Positions 7,563 through 16,826 of a stretch of 64,000 bases of DNA are shown in pieces (position 1 is the stretch's first letter; every line of letters starts with the position of its first letter). Origin of the DNA: Clostridium_AT radicumherbarum. Lineage in GTDB: Bacteria; Bacillota; Clostridia; Clostridiales; Clostridiaceae. The stretch covers positions 124,001-188,000 of the forward strand of contig NZ_JBJHZY010000004.1 of assembly GCF_045310525.1 (NCBI RefSeq), given 5' to 3'. The position numbers and the translations under genes are program-made. The notes beneath the pieces were generated by a model, which saw only the letters and a program-made list of their open reading frames with translations, was not told the DNA's origin and did no database searches.

Positions 7563-9263
7563 TCATTCCTTAGCTTTATTCTTGAGCATTATTGAGAATA
7601 TTAAACCTACAAATGCAATTGCAGCAGCACAGATGAAAAGCTTGCTAAAGCCGCTATTAATAGTGTTTTGAAAAGTAGTTTCTAATAGGTTTCTGGAGCC
7701 TTCTACTTGGCTTAAATAATTAGCCTTCATACTAGCTACAGCTGCATCTGGAGAAACTCCCTTAGGAAGCTTACCTGACATAGATTGTTTTATTGATGGT
7801 GCTAAATTGTTTATTATTGAGGATGAAAAGTTTTTAAGCCTTTCAACGATATTTGTTACATCTGCACTTTGAAGACTTGCTAAGGCGTCAGGTGATATAC
7901 CACTGCTCCCAAGGCTCTGAGCAGGTGCGTTTGCTCCCATGCTTACCTTGGGCATTACAGCCATTAAATTGCCTTGAAGATTTTTACCAGCATCAGAGAT
8001 AAAATTAATTAAGATATTTGGGGAAATTGCAACACCTATGGATCTTATTAAGGACAAGGTAGATTGAGCTGAAGCAGTTTCATCCTCCTGAACATTGGTC
8101 TGTATTAAGTAATTAAGAGGAGTTCCCATAGTAAAGCCCATACCTAGACCCATAAGAGCTAAACCAGCTAATACTATGAAAATTGAAGGCACCTTTACAA
8201 CTATTAATGCTAAAACTAAAGATCCTAATATAGTACAGGTAAAACCTAAAACTAAAATGAACTTAGCAGAAAATCTATCAATTAATCTGCCTCCAAAAGG
8301 AGCAGCAAGTCCAGTGAATATTGCCATTAATGTTACTAAATAGCCGCCAGAACCAGTTTTAATTTTTAATACATTCTCGCAAAACTGTGGAACAAATACT
8401 ATACCCATTAAACCAGCACCTGTGGTAAAAGCAATTAAAAGAGTAAGCGCTATTTCTCTACTTGTAAAGTATTTCAGATTGATAATTGGATCCTCAGCTT
8501 TCTTCTCGATAATTAAAAATACTGGAATAAGCAGAACGAACAAAATTAAAAATGGATATACTTGTGTTGAAGAAAAACTATTAATAAAGTCATGAAAATT
8601 TAAATTAGTTATTGGATACATTAAGGATAAAATTAATAAGCTTGCTATAACACTTCCACTAATATCCATCTTCTTAGGAGCTTTTATTACACTTTCTTCT
8701 TTAATTAAAAGAGAAATGGTAATTACAATTATAACTATTGGAACATTTATAAAAAATAACACTCCCCAATGTGAGGAACCAGCAAGATCTAGTATTGCAG
8801 AACCAAATGTAGGTCCCAGAACATTAGCAATACCGTATATACCGCCAACTAGGCCAAGTGCTCTTCCCTTTTTTTCTTTTGGAAAACTTTCACCTATATA
8901 GGCAGTTGCTATTGGCATTATTCCGCCACCGCCTATTGCTTGGATTACTCTTGAAGTTAAAAGTAAGGAATAATTTCCAATATAATTTGAGAAGCCACAT
9001 AAAAGTGAGCCAAGACCAAAGATAAAAATACTAATGGTGAATAATTTTTTCTTACCATACCTATCTGACAGTTTACCTGAAATTGGCATGGATACAGCAT
9101 AGGCTAAGGTGTAAATAGTGATTACCCAAACACTACTATTTTGGGAAATAGATAGCGAATTTGCTATAACAGTTCTCGCTGGGGATACTATGCCTGAATC
9201 AAGAGCACCTATAAAAATACCAAGCATAAACATAATTAATAATATTTTTTTATTATCTTTCAT
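7563..9263 (-). CDS. DHA2-family MFS multidrug exporter (EmrB/QacA type)
   Basis: 566-residue major facilitator with about 14 membrane helices. The early motif A region is GKLSDRYGKKKLFTI, followed by the motif C-like GGIYGIANVLGPTFG typical of drug/proton antiporters. A hydrophilic stretch of over 100 residues lies between the last two helices (from about NFISDAGKN to NTINSGFSK), larger than in most family members and predicted to face outwards. The start at 9263 is chosen because AAAGGAGG lies 6 nt before it; the upstream ATG at 9290 lacks a good site. Expression appears repressor-controlled, because tandem palindromes sit just after the promoter. The substrate is unknown. Confidence 0.9.
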   Translation of the reverse strand: MKDNKKILLIMFMLGIFIGALDSGIVSPARTVIANSLSISQNSSVWVITIYTLAYAVSMPISGKLSDRYGKKKLFTISIFIFGLGSLLCGFSNYIGNYSLLLTSRVIQAIGGGGIMPIATAYIGESFPKEKKGRALGLVGGIYGIANVLGPTFGSAILDLAGSSHWGVLFFINVPIVIIVITISLLIKEESVIKAPKKMDISGSVIASLLILSLMYPITNLNFHDFINSFSSTQVYPFLILFVLLIPVFLIIEKKAEDPIINLKYFTSREIALTLLIAFTTGAGLMGIVFVPQFCENVLKIKTGSGGYLVTLMAIFTGLAAPFGGRLIDRFSAKFILVLGFTCTILGSLVLALIVVKVPSIFIVLAGLALMGLGMGFTMGTPLNYLIQTNVQEDETASAQSTLSLIRSIGVAISPNILINFISDAGKNLQGNLMAVMPKVSMGANAPAQSLGSSGISPDALASLQSADVTNIVERLKNFSSSIINNLAPSIKQSMSGKLPKGVSPDAAVASMKANYLSQVEGSRNLLETTFQNTINSGFSKLFICAAAIAFVGLIFSIMLKNKAKE

Positions 9264-9375
9264 TTTTTCCTCCTTTTGAACATCGTTCATTCCTGATTAA
9301 AAAAAATATCAATTGCTTTAATGAAAAAAATAATATAATACTTTATTAATATTTAATAAATTGTCATTATAATTA

Positions 9376-9430
9376 GTGAACTATGTTCACTTCGTGAATT
9401 TATTATAATCCTAATTTTAAAAATATGCAA
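9376..9430 (-). promoter_or_regulatory. Promoter and palindromic operator of the DHA2 exporter
   Basis: Minus strand: TTGCAT (9430-9425), 17 nt, TATAAT (9407-9402). The start region is covered by GTGAAC-TAT-GTTCAC (9376-9390) overlapping TTCACTTCGTGAA (9386-9398). Such palindromes suit a TetR- or MarR-type repressor, but no such gene lies next to it. Confidence 0.75.
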
Positions 9431-9449
9431 TAATTATTTTCTTTAAAGT

Positions 9450-9485
9450 ATAAATAAAATTCCCCTAAACTTAAGTCTAGGGGAA
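9450..9485 (-). terminator. Terminator after hydG
   Basis: Hairpin arms TTCCCCTA (9460-9467) and TAGGGGAA (9478-9485), followed on the minus strand by a T-rich run. It lies 25 nt beyond the hydG stop. Confidence 0.8.
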
Positions 9486-9509
9486 AATAATATACAATTT
9501 AATATTTAG

Positions 9510-10928
9510 TTAAAATCTAAAATCACGTTTCCCATCATGTAATTCAGAAAGGTGCTCTTTTGCTATTGCTTTAACCTTCTCATTTGGTATCTTTTCAACT
9601 TCCTCAGCAATTAATGCTTCTCCTTTTTTCTTTGTATCTAAAGAAGCATAGTCCTCTAAATATTCTTTGAGTGTCATCAAAGCATTTGGATGACAGCAGT
9701 TAGCAATTTGGCCTGATTTTACTAGCTGCATAAATCTGTCACCAGTTCTTCCTTCTCGATAGCAAGCAGTACAAAAGCTAGGTATAAATTTCATTTCTAA
9801 AAGCCAATTTACTATTTCATCAAGTGTACGTGTATCATTTAATTCAAATTGAGCAGAATTATCTTCCTCAGCTTCATGTTCAACATACCCGCCGACACTT
9901 GTACTTGAGCCTCCGCTAATTTGAGATATACCAAGTTCAAGTACACGTTCACGGGTTTTTTGAGACTCACGAGTGGACACTATCATACCTGTATAAGGTA
10001 CAGCAATCCGCAGTACAGCAACAATTTTTGCAAAAATATCATCAGCTATAGCGTTTGAAAAATTATCAGGGTCTATATCATCTGCAGGTCTAATACGAGG
10101 AACACTTATTGTATGAGGCCCTACTCCCATGGCAGCTTCTAAATGCTCTGCATGCATTAATAATCCTACAAAATCATATTTATACATGTTAAGTCCAAAT
10201 AAAACCCCTAAGCCTACATCGTCTATACCGCCTTCCATAGCACGATCCATTGCCTCAGTATGATAAGCGTAATTATGCTTTGGACCTGTAGGGTGAAGCT
10301 CTTCATAGCTTTTCTTATTATAGGTTTCTTGAAAAAGTATATAAGTTCCTATGCCTGCTTCCTTTATCTTTCTATAATTTTCAACTGTAGTAGCAGCAAT
10401 ATTAACATTTACACGCCTTATTGCACCATTTTTATGTTTTATGCTATAGATAGTTTTAATGCTTTCAAGAATATATTCAATAGGATTATTTTCAGGGTCT
10501 TCACCTGCTTCTAAAGCTAACCGCTTATGCCCCATATCCTGAAGTGCAATTACTTCTCTTTTGATTTCATCCTGTGATAATTTTTTTCTTGAAATATGTT
10601 TATTTTTATAGTGATATGGACAATAAACGCAGCCATTTATGCAATAATTAGAAAGATATAAAGGCGCAAACATTACAATACGATTTCCGTAAAATTTCTG
10701 TTTTATTTCCTTAGCTAGCTTATACATTTCTTCATTTTTATCTTCTAAGTCACATTCTAGTAAAACAGCTGCTTCCCTATGAGTTAAGCCTTTTAAGGCC
10801 TTTGCCTTCTCAATAATGCTATCAATAAGCTCAGCATTGTTTTTATTACTTTTCGCATACTTAAGAGTATCATTAATTTCGACCTCATCAATAAATTCAG
10901 TTGCAACTTTAGACATACTGTTATACAT
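9510..10928 (-). CDS. hydG: [FeFe]-hydrogenase H-cluster maturase HydG (radical SAM tyrosine lyase)
   Basis: 472-residue radical SAM enzyme that cleaves tyrosine and supplies the CO and CN ligands of the H-cluster as an Fe-containing synthon. The SAM cluster motif CxxxCxxC is at Cys96, Cys100 and Cys103 (NYCINGCVYCPYH). The second, HydG-specific cluster motif is near residues 385-411 (CTAC...C). This C-terminal cluster separates HydG from its relative ThiH. The start is the ATG at 10928 behind AGGAGGGG. It is the second gene after a TM1266-type regulator, 16 nt apart. Its presence implies a [FeFe]-hydrogenase elsewhere in the genome; hydE and hydF are not in this window. Confidence 0.96.
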   Translation of the reverse strand: MYNSMSKVATEFIDEVEINDTLKYAKSNKNNAELIDSIIEKAKALKGLTHREAAVLLECDLEDKNEEMYKLAKEIKQKFYGNRIVMFAPLYLSNYCINGCVYCPYHYKNKHISRKKLSQDEIKREVIALQDMGHKRLALEAGEDPENNPIEYILESIKTIYSIKHKNGAIRRVNVNIAATTVENYRKIKEAGIGTYILFQETYNKKSYEELHPTGPKHNYAYHTEAMDRAMEGGIDDVGLGVLFGLNMYKYDFVGLLMHAEHLEAAMGVGPHTISVPRIRPADDIDPDNFSNAIADDIFAKIVAVLRIAVPYTGMIVSTRESQKTRERVLELGISQISGGSSTSVGGYVEHEAEEDNSAQFELNDTRTLDEIVNWLLEMKFIPSFCTACYREGRTGDRFMQLVKSGQIANCCHPNALMTLKEYLEDYASLDTKKKGEALIAEEVEKIPNEKVKAIAKEHLSELHDGKRDFRF

Positions 10929-10944
10929 CAAAACCCCTCCTATT

Positions 10945-11208
10945 TTATTTATTTTCAGCTTCAGATATTTTAGAATAAACTGTTTTTGTACTTACATTTG
11001 GTAACATGCCTAATTTTCCAGAAACAGCGCTTATAACGTCATTTGGAGCATCCATAATAATACTTATAACCTGTATATGCCGTTTTCGATATGGGATTCC
11101 CATTCTGCCTATTATATAATCGCTATATTCATGCAGTATAGAATTTAATTTTTCAACTGATCCAGCATTTTCAACAATAATTCCAATAATAGCCACCCTT
11201 GTTTCCAT
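10945..11208 (-). CDS. TM1266-type iron-only hydrogenase system regulator
   Basis: 87-residue ferredoxin-like/ACT-type protein starting METRVAIIGIIVENAG. It corresponds to the small proteins named putative iron-only hydrogenase system regulators (TM1266 family), which are regularly linked to hydE, hydF and hydG. The ATG at 11208 is used because GGGAG precedes it; the upstream in-frame extension runs through a terminator hairpin and is rejected. The family resembles NikR C-terminal and ACT domains, so ligand sensing is plausible but unproven. It forms an operon with hydG and is preceded by a leader with an intrinsic terminator. Confidence 0.85.
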   Translation of the reverse strand: METRVAIIGIIVENAGSVEKLNSILHEYSDYIIGRMGIPYRKRHIQVISIIMDAPNDVISAVSGKLGMLPNVSTKTVYSKISEAENK

Positions 11209-11226
11209 TACCAAAATCTCCCTTTC

Positions 11227-11370
11227 AAAAAAATCCTTGTACCTGGAAGGCACAAGGATAAATAATAAACCGCAGAAATTCCAAAAACATGGACTTCTCC
11301 AATTCATAACAAATATTCTCTCGCCTTCTCATTGGGGACTAACCCTTATGCATTCAGCACGATACTTTTT
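11227..11370 (-). promoter_or_regulatory. Attenuator-type 5' leader of the TM1266-hydG operon
   Basis: The minus strand carries an 11-bp perfectly paired terminator hairpin (one G-U) at 11259-11233, followed by seven T, only 19-25 nt before the start codon of the regulator gene. Upstream in the leader, GAAGGC (11328-11323) is exactly complementary to GCCUUC in the hairpin (11251-11246), so an antiterminator is possible. A small GGG-CCC hairpin and a TGGA-GAAG-TCCA hairpin lie in between. No known riboswitch consensus (TPP, SAM, FMN, cobalamin, T-box) was recognised. Confidence 0.6.
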
Positions 11371-11479
11371 ACAATTTACATTTATGGTTAACTACAAGAA
11401 AATATAGCACAACCTAAATATCTCATAGTGTACCTGAACATTGTTTATTTTATCACAATCTTTTGTAGAATTCAATGCC

Positions 11480-12097
11480 TTATTGAAATGATATTTTCCA
11501 GAGATATATAGACGCAACAGAACCATAAGGTGAATATATACTTTTATACTCATTAAATTGTTCTATTGTAAGCTCAGAAAGACCATATAGCTTCATGATA
11601 CCCCGCCTTATTGCAATATCTCCATAACTTACTATATCTGGTCTTTCCATTGAATTAATTAGAAGCATTTCAGCTGTCCATTTACCAATTCCAGGCATTG
11701 ATGACAACCTCTTTATTACTTCTTTATCTGGGAGTTCGTAGAGCTCATTCAAAATAAAGTCACCCTGCATAATTACATTTGAAATACTATTAATGTATCC
11801 TGCTTTTCGGGTTGTCATTCCACATTTTTGGACATCAGTTATTGAAATTTTTAATAGGTTTTCTGCAGTGATTTCACCAAACCTTTCCTGCATTCTTTGC
11901 CAAATAGTATGAGCAGCTTTTATAGATATTTGCTGACCTACTATGGCAAAAATAAGAGCCTGGAAAAGGTCGGGAATTATCTCACGTTCTACCTTGCCAA
12001 GCCTATCTATAGCCATACCTAGAGTTTTATCTGCTTTCTTTAAATAAGTAATTTCTCTTAATCCATACTCAAAAAACTTAGTTTTGACTGTTTGCAT
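11480..12097 (-). CDS. DNA-3-methyladenine glycosylase of the HhH-GPD superfamily (AlkA-like)
   Basis: 205-residue base-excision repair glycosylase. The helix-hairpin-helix MPGIGKWTAEML is followed after a short stretch by the catalytic Asp region (RPDIVSYGDIAIRRGI), the GPD-equivalent loop. Proteins of this kind remove alkylated purines such as 3-methyladenine. The ATG at 12097 has AAAAGGA 9 nt before it and gives the typical short AlkA core; an in-frame ATG at 12133 overlaps the end of the upstream nitroreductase gene and has poor spacing. The two genes are probably co-transcribed. Confidence 0.88.
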   Translation of the reverse strand: MQTVKTKFFEYGLREITYLKKADKTLGMAIDRLGKVEREIIPDLFQALIFAIVGQQISIKAAHTIWQRMQERFGEITAENLLKISITDVQKCGMTTRKAGYINSISNVIMQGDFILNELYELPDKEVIKRLSSMPGIGKWTAEMLLINSMERPDIVSYGDIAIRRGIMKLYGLSELTIEQFNEYKSIYSPYGSVASIYLWKISFQ

Positions 12098-12122
12098 ATC
12101 ATTTTCCTTTTCTAAAAGTTGA

Positions 12123-12893
12123 TTACTTCTCATCCTTCAAGTTAAGATTAAAGCCCTGTTTACGAATAACATTTATCATTTTCTGACGCTTTGGAATAAC
12201 ATTTTTAAATTGGGTAGCCACTTGATCACTAAATGAATCAACTCGTCTGTTCGAATCTCTTAGATCATAGTAAGCATTCATTTCTTTGTCATAATCTTTA
12301 ATTTCATCTAAATAATTATTAAAGGAACTATATTTATTTTCAAAAATCCTGAGGCTCATATCCATCCTTGGCTTTAACTGTGGATTTTGATTTGGATATC
12401 CTATTCCAAGACCAATAGCAGGAAATGTTAATTGAGGTAAGTTCAAAATTTCACAAACTTTTTCTGAATCATTTAAAATACTTCCAAGATATACTGTTCC
12501 TAAATTCATTGACTCAGCAGCATTTACAACATTTTGGGCTGTAATACATGCATCAGTAAACGCTGAGAAAAAGCGATCTAAGTCTTTAGCACTTTCATTA
12601 AAGCTATTCTTTTCACCAGCTATTTTATAATTTCTGTATTGATCAACAATAAAGATTAAAAGCTCTGGTGCTTTAGCAACATATTCCTGCCCGCATACAG
12701 CAGCAATTTCCTTTTTTATAGCTGGGTCTGTAACTCGAATAATAGAACAAGTCTGCATTCCATTTGAGCTGGCAGTTCTTCTGGCAACTTCCATCAAATC
12801 GTTAAATTTCTCAGCAGGAAGACTTTCCTCCTTAAATTCTCTTATAGTACGATGTTCTAGCTGCTTTTGAAGCATTATATTTAATTCATTCAT
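12123..12893 (-). CDS. Nitroreductase-family FMN oxidoreductase (NfsA/FRP-like)
   Basis: 256-residue flavoprotein with the N-terminal FMN phosphate-binding signature HRTIREFKEESLP and an SSNGMQTCS segment, as in NADPH-dependent NfsA/FRP nitroreductases. AESMNLGTVYLGSI and a C-terminal basic segment containing PKRQKMINVIRKQGF are also in line with this group. It is expected to reduce flavin, nitro or quinone substrates in the cytosol. The ribosome site is AGAGGAG. It is co-oriented with and immediately upstream of the AlkA-like glycosylase. The physiological substrate is not known. Confidence 0.9.
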   Translation of the reverse strand: MNELNIMLQKQLEHRTIREFKEESLPAEKFNDLMEVARRTASSNGMQTCSIIRVTDPAIKKEIAAVCGQEYVAKAPELLIFIVDQYRNYKIAGEKNSFNESAKDLDRFFSAFTDACITAQNVVNAAESMNLGTVYLGSILNDSEKVCEILNLPQLTFPAIGLGIGYPNQNPQLKPRMDMSLRIFENKYSSFNNYLDEIKDYDKEMNAYYDLRDSNRRVDSFSDQVATQFKNVIPKRQKMINVIRKQGFNLNLKDEK

Positions 12894-13006
12894 TTTATAT
12901 CTCCTCTGTATTGAAAACTTTGTATATTATAACTATTATAGCACTTTAATTACAAATATATAAATGCTTCACCATATATTTATTACTATACCGATTCATT
13001 ATGAGT

Positions 13007-13046
13007 AAAAATAATCCTTTGCTTAAAAACTGCAAGGGATTATTTT
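13007..13046 (-). terminator. Terminator after the ABC exporter operon
   Basis: Inverted repeat AAAATAATCCTTTGC (from 13007) and GCAAGGGATTATTTT (to 13046) with a 9-nt loop. The minus-strand transcript ends in ATTATTTTTAC, 32 nt beyond the stop of the exporter gene. Confidence 0.8.
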
Positions 13047-13077
13047 ATAATTTTATATTTGTGTTTCCTTATTAAAA

Positions 13078-14826
13078 TTAGCTCCAAGTAAGTTTCTCCA
13101 AGGCAATGTGACTGCGATACCAATCATCATTTTCTAAAAGCACCTCTGGAGAACCTGTATTTTTAACTCTGCCATTTTCCAATATGACTATAGTATCGCT
13201 GGTAATCATAGAGGATAAACGATGAGATATAGATAATATTGTATGGGCATCACTTGCCTTTTGTAGTACAGTTACTATTTTCTCCTCAGTAACAGAATCA
13301 AGATTTGCAGTAATCTCATCTAATAGAAGTATAGGTGGATTTGTAACAATAGCTCTTGCAATGGCTAAAAGCTGCTTTTGTCCTTGAGAAAAGAGAGTAT
13401 CGCTGTTTACCATAGTATCAAAATCATTTTCTAATGAATTTATATAGTCTGTTAATCCAACAAATTCTATGGCCTTTTCTATTTCATCTCTTGTAATGCT
13501 TTCATCCTGCAGGCTTACTTGGTCTGCAACTGTTCCCTTTATTATATGAAAGCTCTGATTAACATAGCCGAATATTTTACGTTTTTCTGAATTTGGTATA
13601 TCGTAGACATCGATACCATTAATTGTAATGCTGCCCTTTGTAGGTTTCAAAATACCCATAATAAGTTTAAATAATGTAGTTTTTCCTACGCCAGTTCTTC
13701 CAACAAAGGTTACCTTCTCATTTGGTTTTAAGCTAAGATTAATATTTTGAAGAACATCAGGACCACTTTCATATTGAAAGGCGATATTATTAAAACAAAG
13801 CCTTAAATCTTCACCTGCTGGAATTACATCTTCTCCCTTTAGTTTTTTATTTTTGAAATCATCTTCCATTTCACCATAGAAATCATTTACCCTTTTAATT
13901 CCCGAAGCTGCCTCTTGTATATCTTGAAGCTCCATTCCAAGGTTCTCAATTGGGTCAAACAAGTTAGATATTAATTCTATAGAAGCTGCAACCATGCCTA
14001 GGGAAATACCCAAGTAATTCATCTGCTTGGAGGATAATATTACGATAAAAGCAATAACAACTGCACGAATAAGCTGAATTATAGGTGAGTATATAGAATC
14101 ATAGAAATTTACCTTTTCAACTGTTTTGTAATTATCGAGTAAATAATTCTTGTAATTATTCTCCATATACATTTCCTTACTATAGGCCTTAATCATCTGG
14201 ACATTTTTTAAACTTTCAGAAATATGATTATTTACCTTGCCAGTGAGTATTCGGTTTTCAATCTGTGCCTTAAGCATTCTTTTTTGAAAAAGTCGTGTAA
14301 TACCATAAATTGCAGGCAGAAGCAGCAAAGTTAAAATTCCAAGCTTGCTGCTAAAGGTCCAAATTGAAATTACAATGCCTATAACCTTAAAACAGTCAAC
14401 CATCATTCCGATAATACCGCTTGAAAACAGTGAATTAATTGCATCAACATCGTTTGTGAATCTGGAAACAACAGCTCCTGAACCGTTTGCCGAAAAGAAT
14501 GTTGCATTTATTCTACTTAGCTTTTCCATCATTTCTATTCTTATTTCTTTAGTAATCTTCTGTCCCAGTATTGTAATGATAGCCTCTTTTACAAAGTCAA
14601 ATATTCCAATGAAAAGTAGAACTCCAATATATGTAATTGCTAAGCTAAGCAATTTGTCAGGATTTCTTGGCACAAGGTTATGATCCACAATATATTTTAA
14701 AATCTGAGGAGGAATTAAACTTGTAACAACAAAGCCAGCAATAGCAAAGACAAGCAATAAACTTGTTCCAATATTGCTTTGAATTACTTTAATGATGGAT
14801 TTTTTTGTTAAACTATTCCTCATCAT
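13078..14826 (-). CDS. Heterodimeric ABC exporter subunit with canonical catalytic Glu
   Basis: 582-residue half-transporter with six N-terminal membrane helices (to about 310) and a nucleotide-binding domain. Walker A is GRTGVGKTTL and Walker B is ILLLDEITANLD, keeping the catalytic Glu. The signature motif is FSQGQ instead of LSGGQ. The start at 14826 follows GGAGGGGGGAG and overlaps the end of the partner gene by 14 nt. The partner has a complete signature but a replaced catalytic Glu, so together they make one functional and one degenerate ATP site, as in BmrCD/TM287-288 type exporters. The substrate is probably a drug, lipid or peptide. Confidence 0.9.
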   Translation of the reverse strand: MMRNSLTKKSIIKVIQSNIGTSLLLVFAIAGFVVTSLIPPQILKYIVDHNLVPRNPDKLLSLAITYIGVLLFIGIFDFVKEAIITILGQKITKEIRIEMMEKLSRINATFFSANGSGAVVSRFTNDVDAINSLFSSGIIGMMVDCFKVIGIVISIWTFSSKLGILTLLLLPAIYGITRLFQKRMLKAQIENRILTGKVNNHISESLKNVQMIKAYSKEMYMENNYKNYLLDNYKTVEKVNFYDSIYSPIIQLIRAVVIAFIVILSSKQMNYLGISLGMVAASIELISNLFDPIENLGMELQDIQEAASGIKRVNDFYGEMEDDFKNKKLKGEDVIPAGEDLRLCFNNIAFQYESGPDVLQNINLSLKPNEKVTFVGRTGVGKTTLFKLIMGILKPTKGSITINGIDVYDIPNSEKRKIFGYVNQSFHIIKGTVADQVSLQDESITRDEIEKAIEFVGLTDYINSLENDFDTMVNSDTLFSQGQKQLLAIARAIVTNPPILLLDEITANLDSVTEEKIVTVLQKASDAHTILSISHRLSSMITSDTIVILENGRVKNTGSPEVLLENDDWYRSHIALEKLTWS

Positions 14827-16558
14827 GGTCTCCCCCCTCCGTGAACTGTAAATTAAATATTTCGGCATAAACCTCAGAGTTCTTTATTAGTTCACTATGT
14901 GGTCCAAATTCCCAACTCTTATCCTTGTTAAGCAATATAATATTATTTATCTTACTAAAAATAGCTAAACGATGGGAAATTATAATAATTAAGCTATTTT
15001 TATAATTATTTTTTAAGTTCTCAATTATTTTCTCTTCTGTCTTCATATCTACAGCTGAAAAAGGATCATCTAGAATTATAATTTTATTTTTATTAAGCAG
15101 AGCTCTTGCAAGAGATATTCTTGCCTGCTGGCCACCGCTTAACTTAACTCCGCTGTTTCCAACTAAAGTATTTTCTCCATTTGGCATAGCCCTAAAGTCT
15201 TTCTCGAAGCAAACGTCCTTTAAAACAGGGGTAATATCTTGTTTACTTCCCAAGGTTATATTGTTGTATATTGTATCTGTAAGCAGCTCAGGTTTATGAC
15301 CTAAATATGAAATCATCTGGCTTCGTTCAAATTCTGAATAATCCTTTAGCTCCTTGCCATCTACTTCAATACTTCCCATATATGGATACAGACCTAGTAA
15401 AGATAACCCAAGGGTGGATTTACCAGTGGCAATAGCTCCTGTAATACCTATTATTTCCCCCTGCTTTCCATGAAAACTAATATTTTCAATTATATTTTCC
15501 TTATTCTCTTCATAAGTGAAGCTTAAGCTTTGCGCAGAAAGTACTGCCGCAGTCTTATTAATATTTACTGAAGTGTCTTTAGTTTTGTATTCTGTCAGAT
15601 AGGGCCTAATTCGATTCCATGAAATCTGTGACTTTTGAACAGAGTTAAATAATTTTGCAGCTTTACTTGCCTTAACTGCCATAGCTGTAAACATAGTTGC
15701 ATAAGTTGAAAAAACACCAACGGTCCAGCCATTATTTATAACCTTTAAGCCGCCAAGATAAATTACCATAATTATTCCAAGCATTGCTATTACATTGTAT
15801 ATAGGCTGCATAGAATTTTCTAATATATTGGCTTTAATAGCTTTATTCTGCAAATCTTCCAATTCATTACTGTACTTAGCTGTATTTTTAGCTTCCATTC
15901 CATTTACACGATATACCATGGAATTTTCTATAATGTCATAAGTGATATCTGCAACCTCACTGCTTTTTTTGCGAAATTCAATTGAATACTTATAGATAAT
16001 ACTTTTTAATTTTTCAGCAATAAACATTGCAACTGGAATAAACAAAATTGATACCATAGTAATCTTAACATCATAAACTAGCATAGATATTAAATATGAA
16101 GCCATGAGAACACCAGTATCAAATATTTCAGTAGTAAACTTTCTCATTCCCTCGGTGCATAGATCAACATCAGAAATTGCCCTTGTCATTAAGTTGCCAG
16201 TATTTTCGTTGTTAAGCTCATAGGTGCTTTTATTTATTATGTTATTATATATCATAAGTCTCATGGTGGAACTTGTACTGTTTGCAAACCGCCTTATATA
16301 AAATCGCTTAAAGTAACGCAAGAACTGTGTAACTCCTATAAGTAAAACAAATGTAGCTGCAAGTGCTGATACAGAAGATAGTTTTTTCCCCTGTGCAATG
16401 GAGTCTATAAGCTTTCCTTGATATATAGGCCCTAAAATAACTGCTATATTGCAGGATATTCCAAATATTATAATGCAGGCCACAACAAATTTTTCTTTTT
16501 TCCAATAATTAATAATTTTATTTGGCTGCTTCATTGGTTCTATTTTTAATTTTGACAT
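14813..16558 (-). CDS. Heterodimeric ABC exporter subunit with degenerate ATP site
   Basis: 581-residue half-transporter with six membrane helices and a C-terminal nucleotide-binding domain. Walker A reads GAIATGKST, the signature LSGGQQARIS is canonical, and Walker B is IIILDDPFSAVD with Asp where the catalytic Glu should be. That substitution marks the degenerate-site subunit of heterodimeric exporters. The start is uncertain: the ATG at 16558 (MSKLKIEP) has GGGGATGA upstream at long spacing, while the ATG at 16570 or 16576 sits on top of the GGGG. It is the first gene of a two-gene operon with the canonical partner. Confidence 0.88.
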   Translation of the reverse strand: MSKLKIEPMKQPNKIINYWKKEKFVVACIIIFGISCNIAVILGPIYQGKLIDSIAQGKKLSSVSALAATFVLLIGVTQFLRYFKRFYIRRFANSTSSTMRLMIYNNIINKSTYELNNENTGNLMTRAISDVDLCTEGMRKFTTEIFDTGVLMASYLISMLVYDVKITMVSILFIPVAMFIAEKLKSIIYKYSIEFRKKSSEVADITYDIIENSMVYRVNGMEAKNTAKYSNELEDLQNKAIKANILENSMQPIYNVIAMLGIIMVIYLGGLKVINNGWTVGVFSTYATMFTAMAVKASKAAKLFNSVQKSQISWNRIRPYLTEYKTKDTSVNINKTAAVLSAQSLSFTYEENKENIIENISFHGKQGEIIGITGAIATGKSTLGLSLLGLYPYMGSIEVDGKELKDYSEFERSQMISYLGHKPELLTDTIYNNITLGSKQDITPVLKDVCFEKDFRAMPNGENTLVGNSGVKLSGGQQARISLARALLNKNKIIILDDPFSAVDMKTEEKIIENLKNNYKNSLIIIISHRLAIFSKINNIILLNKDKSWEFGPHSELIKNSEVYAEIFNLQFTEGGDHDEE

Positions 16559-16826
16559 TACTAATATCATCCCCATATATTACTGCTTTTTAATTAACAA
16601 TTAATATTATTTAGTATTTAATGAAGTTCCATATACAAAATTAACTCTCTAAGAACAATAATACTCCAATTTGCTGTTTAATTCAATCATTTATACATTA
16701 TTTTCATTTATAATTACACTAACATACTATTAAATATCTACTTCATTGACCTAAGAGATCTTTTAAGCTATAATTTAAATAAATAGTCTAAACTGCTCAG
16801 TGCTCACCGCAAAAGGAGGAAATAAT

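Noticed and set aside
11209..11307. N-terminal extension of the TM1266-type protein starting at 11307
   Set aside because: The extension runs through the terminator hairpin and lacks a ribosome site; the ATG at 11208 has one.
11227..11370. T-box or TPP riboswitch in the hydG leader
   Set aside because: No TGGNACCGCG T-box, specifier loop, or TPP core sequence could be found.
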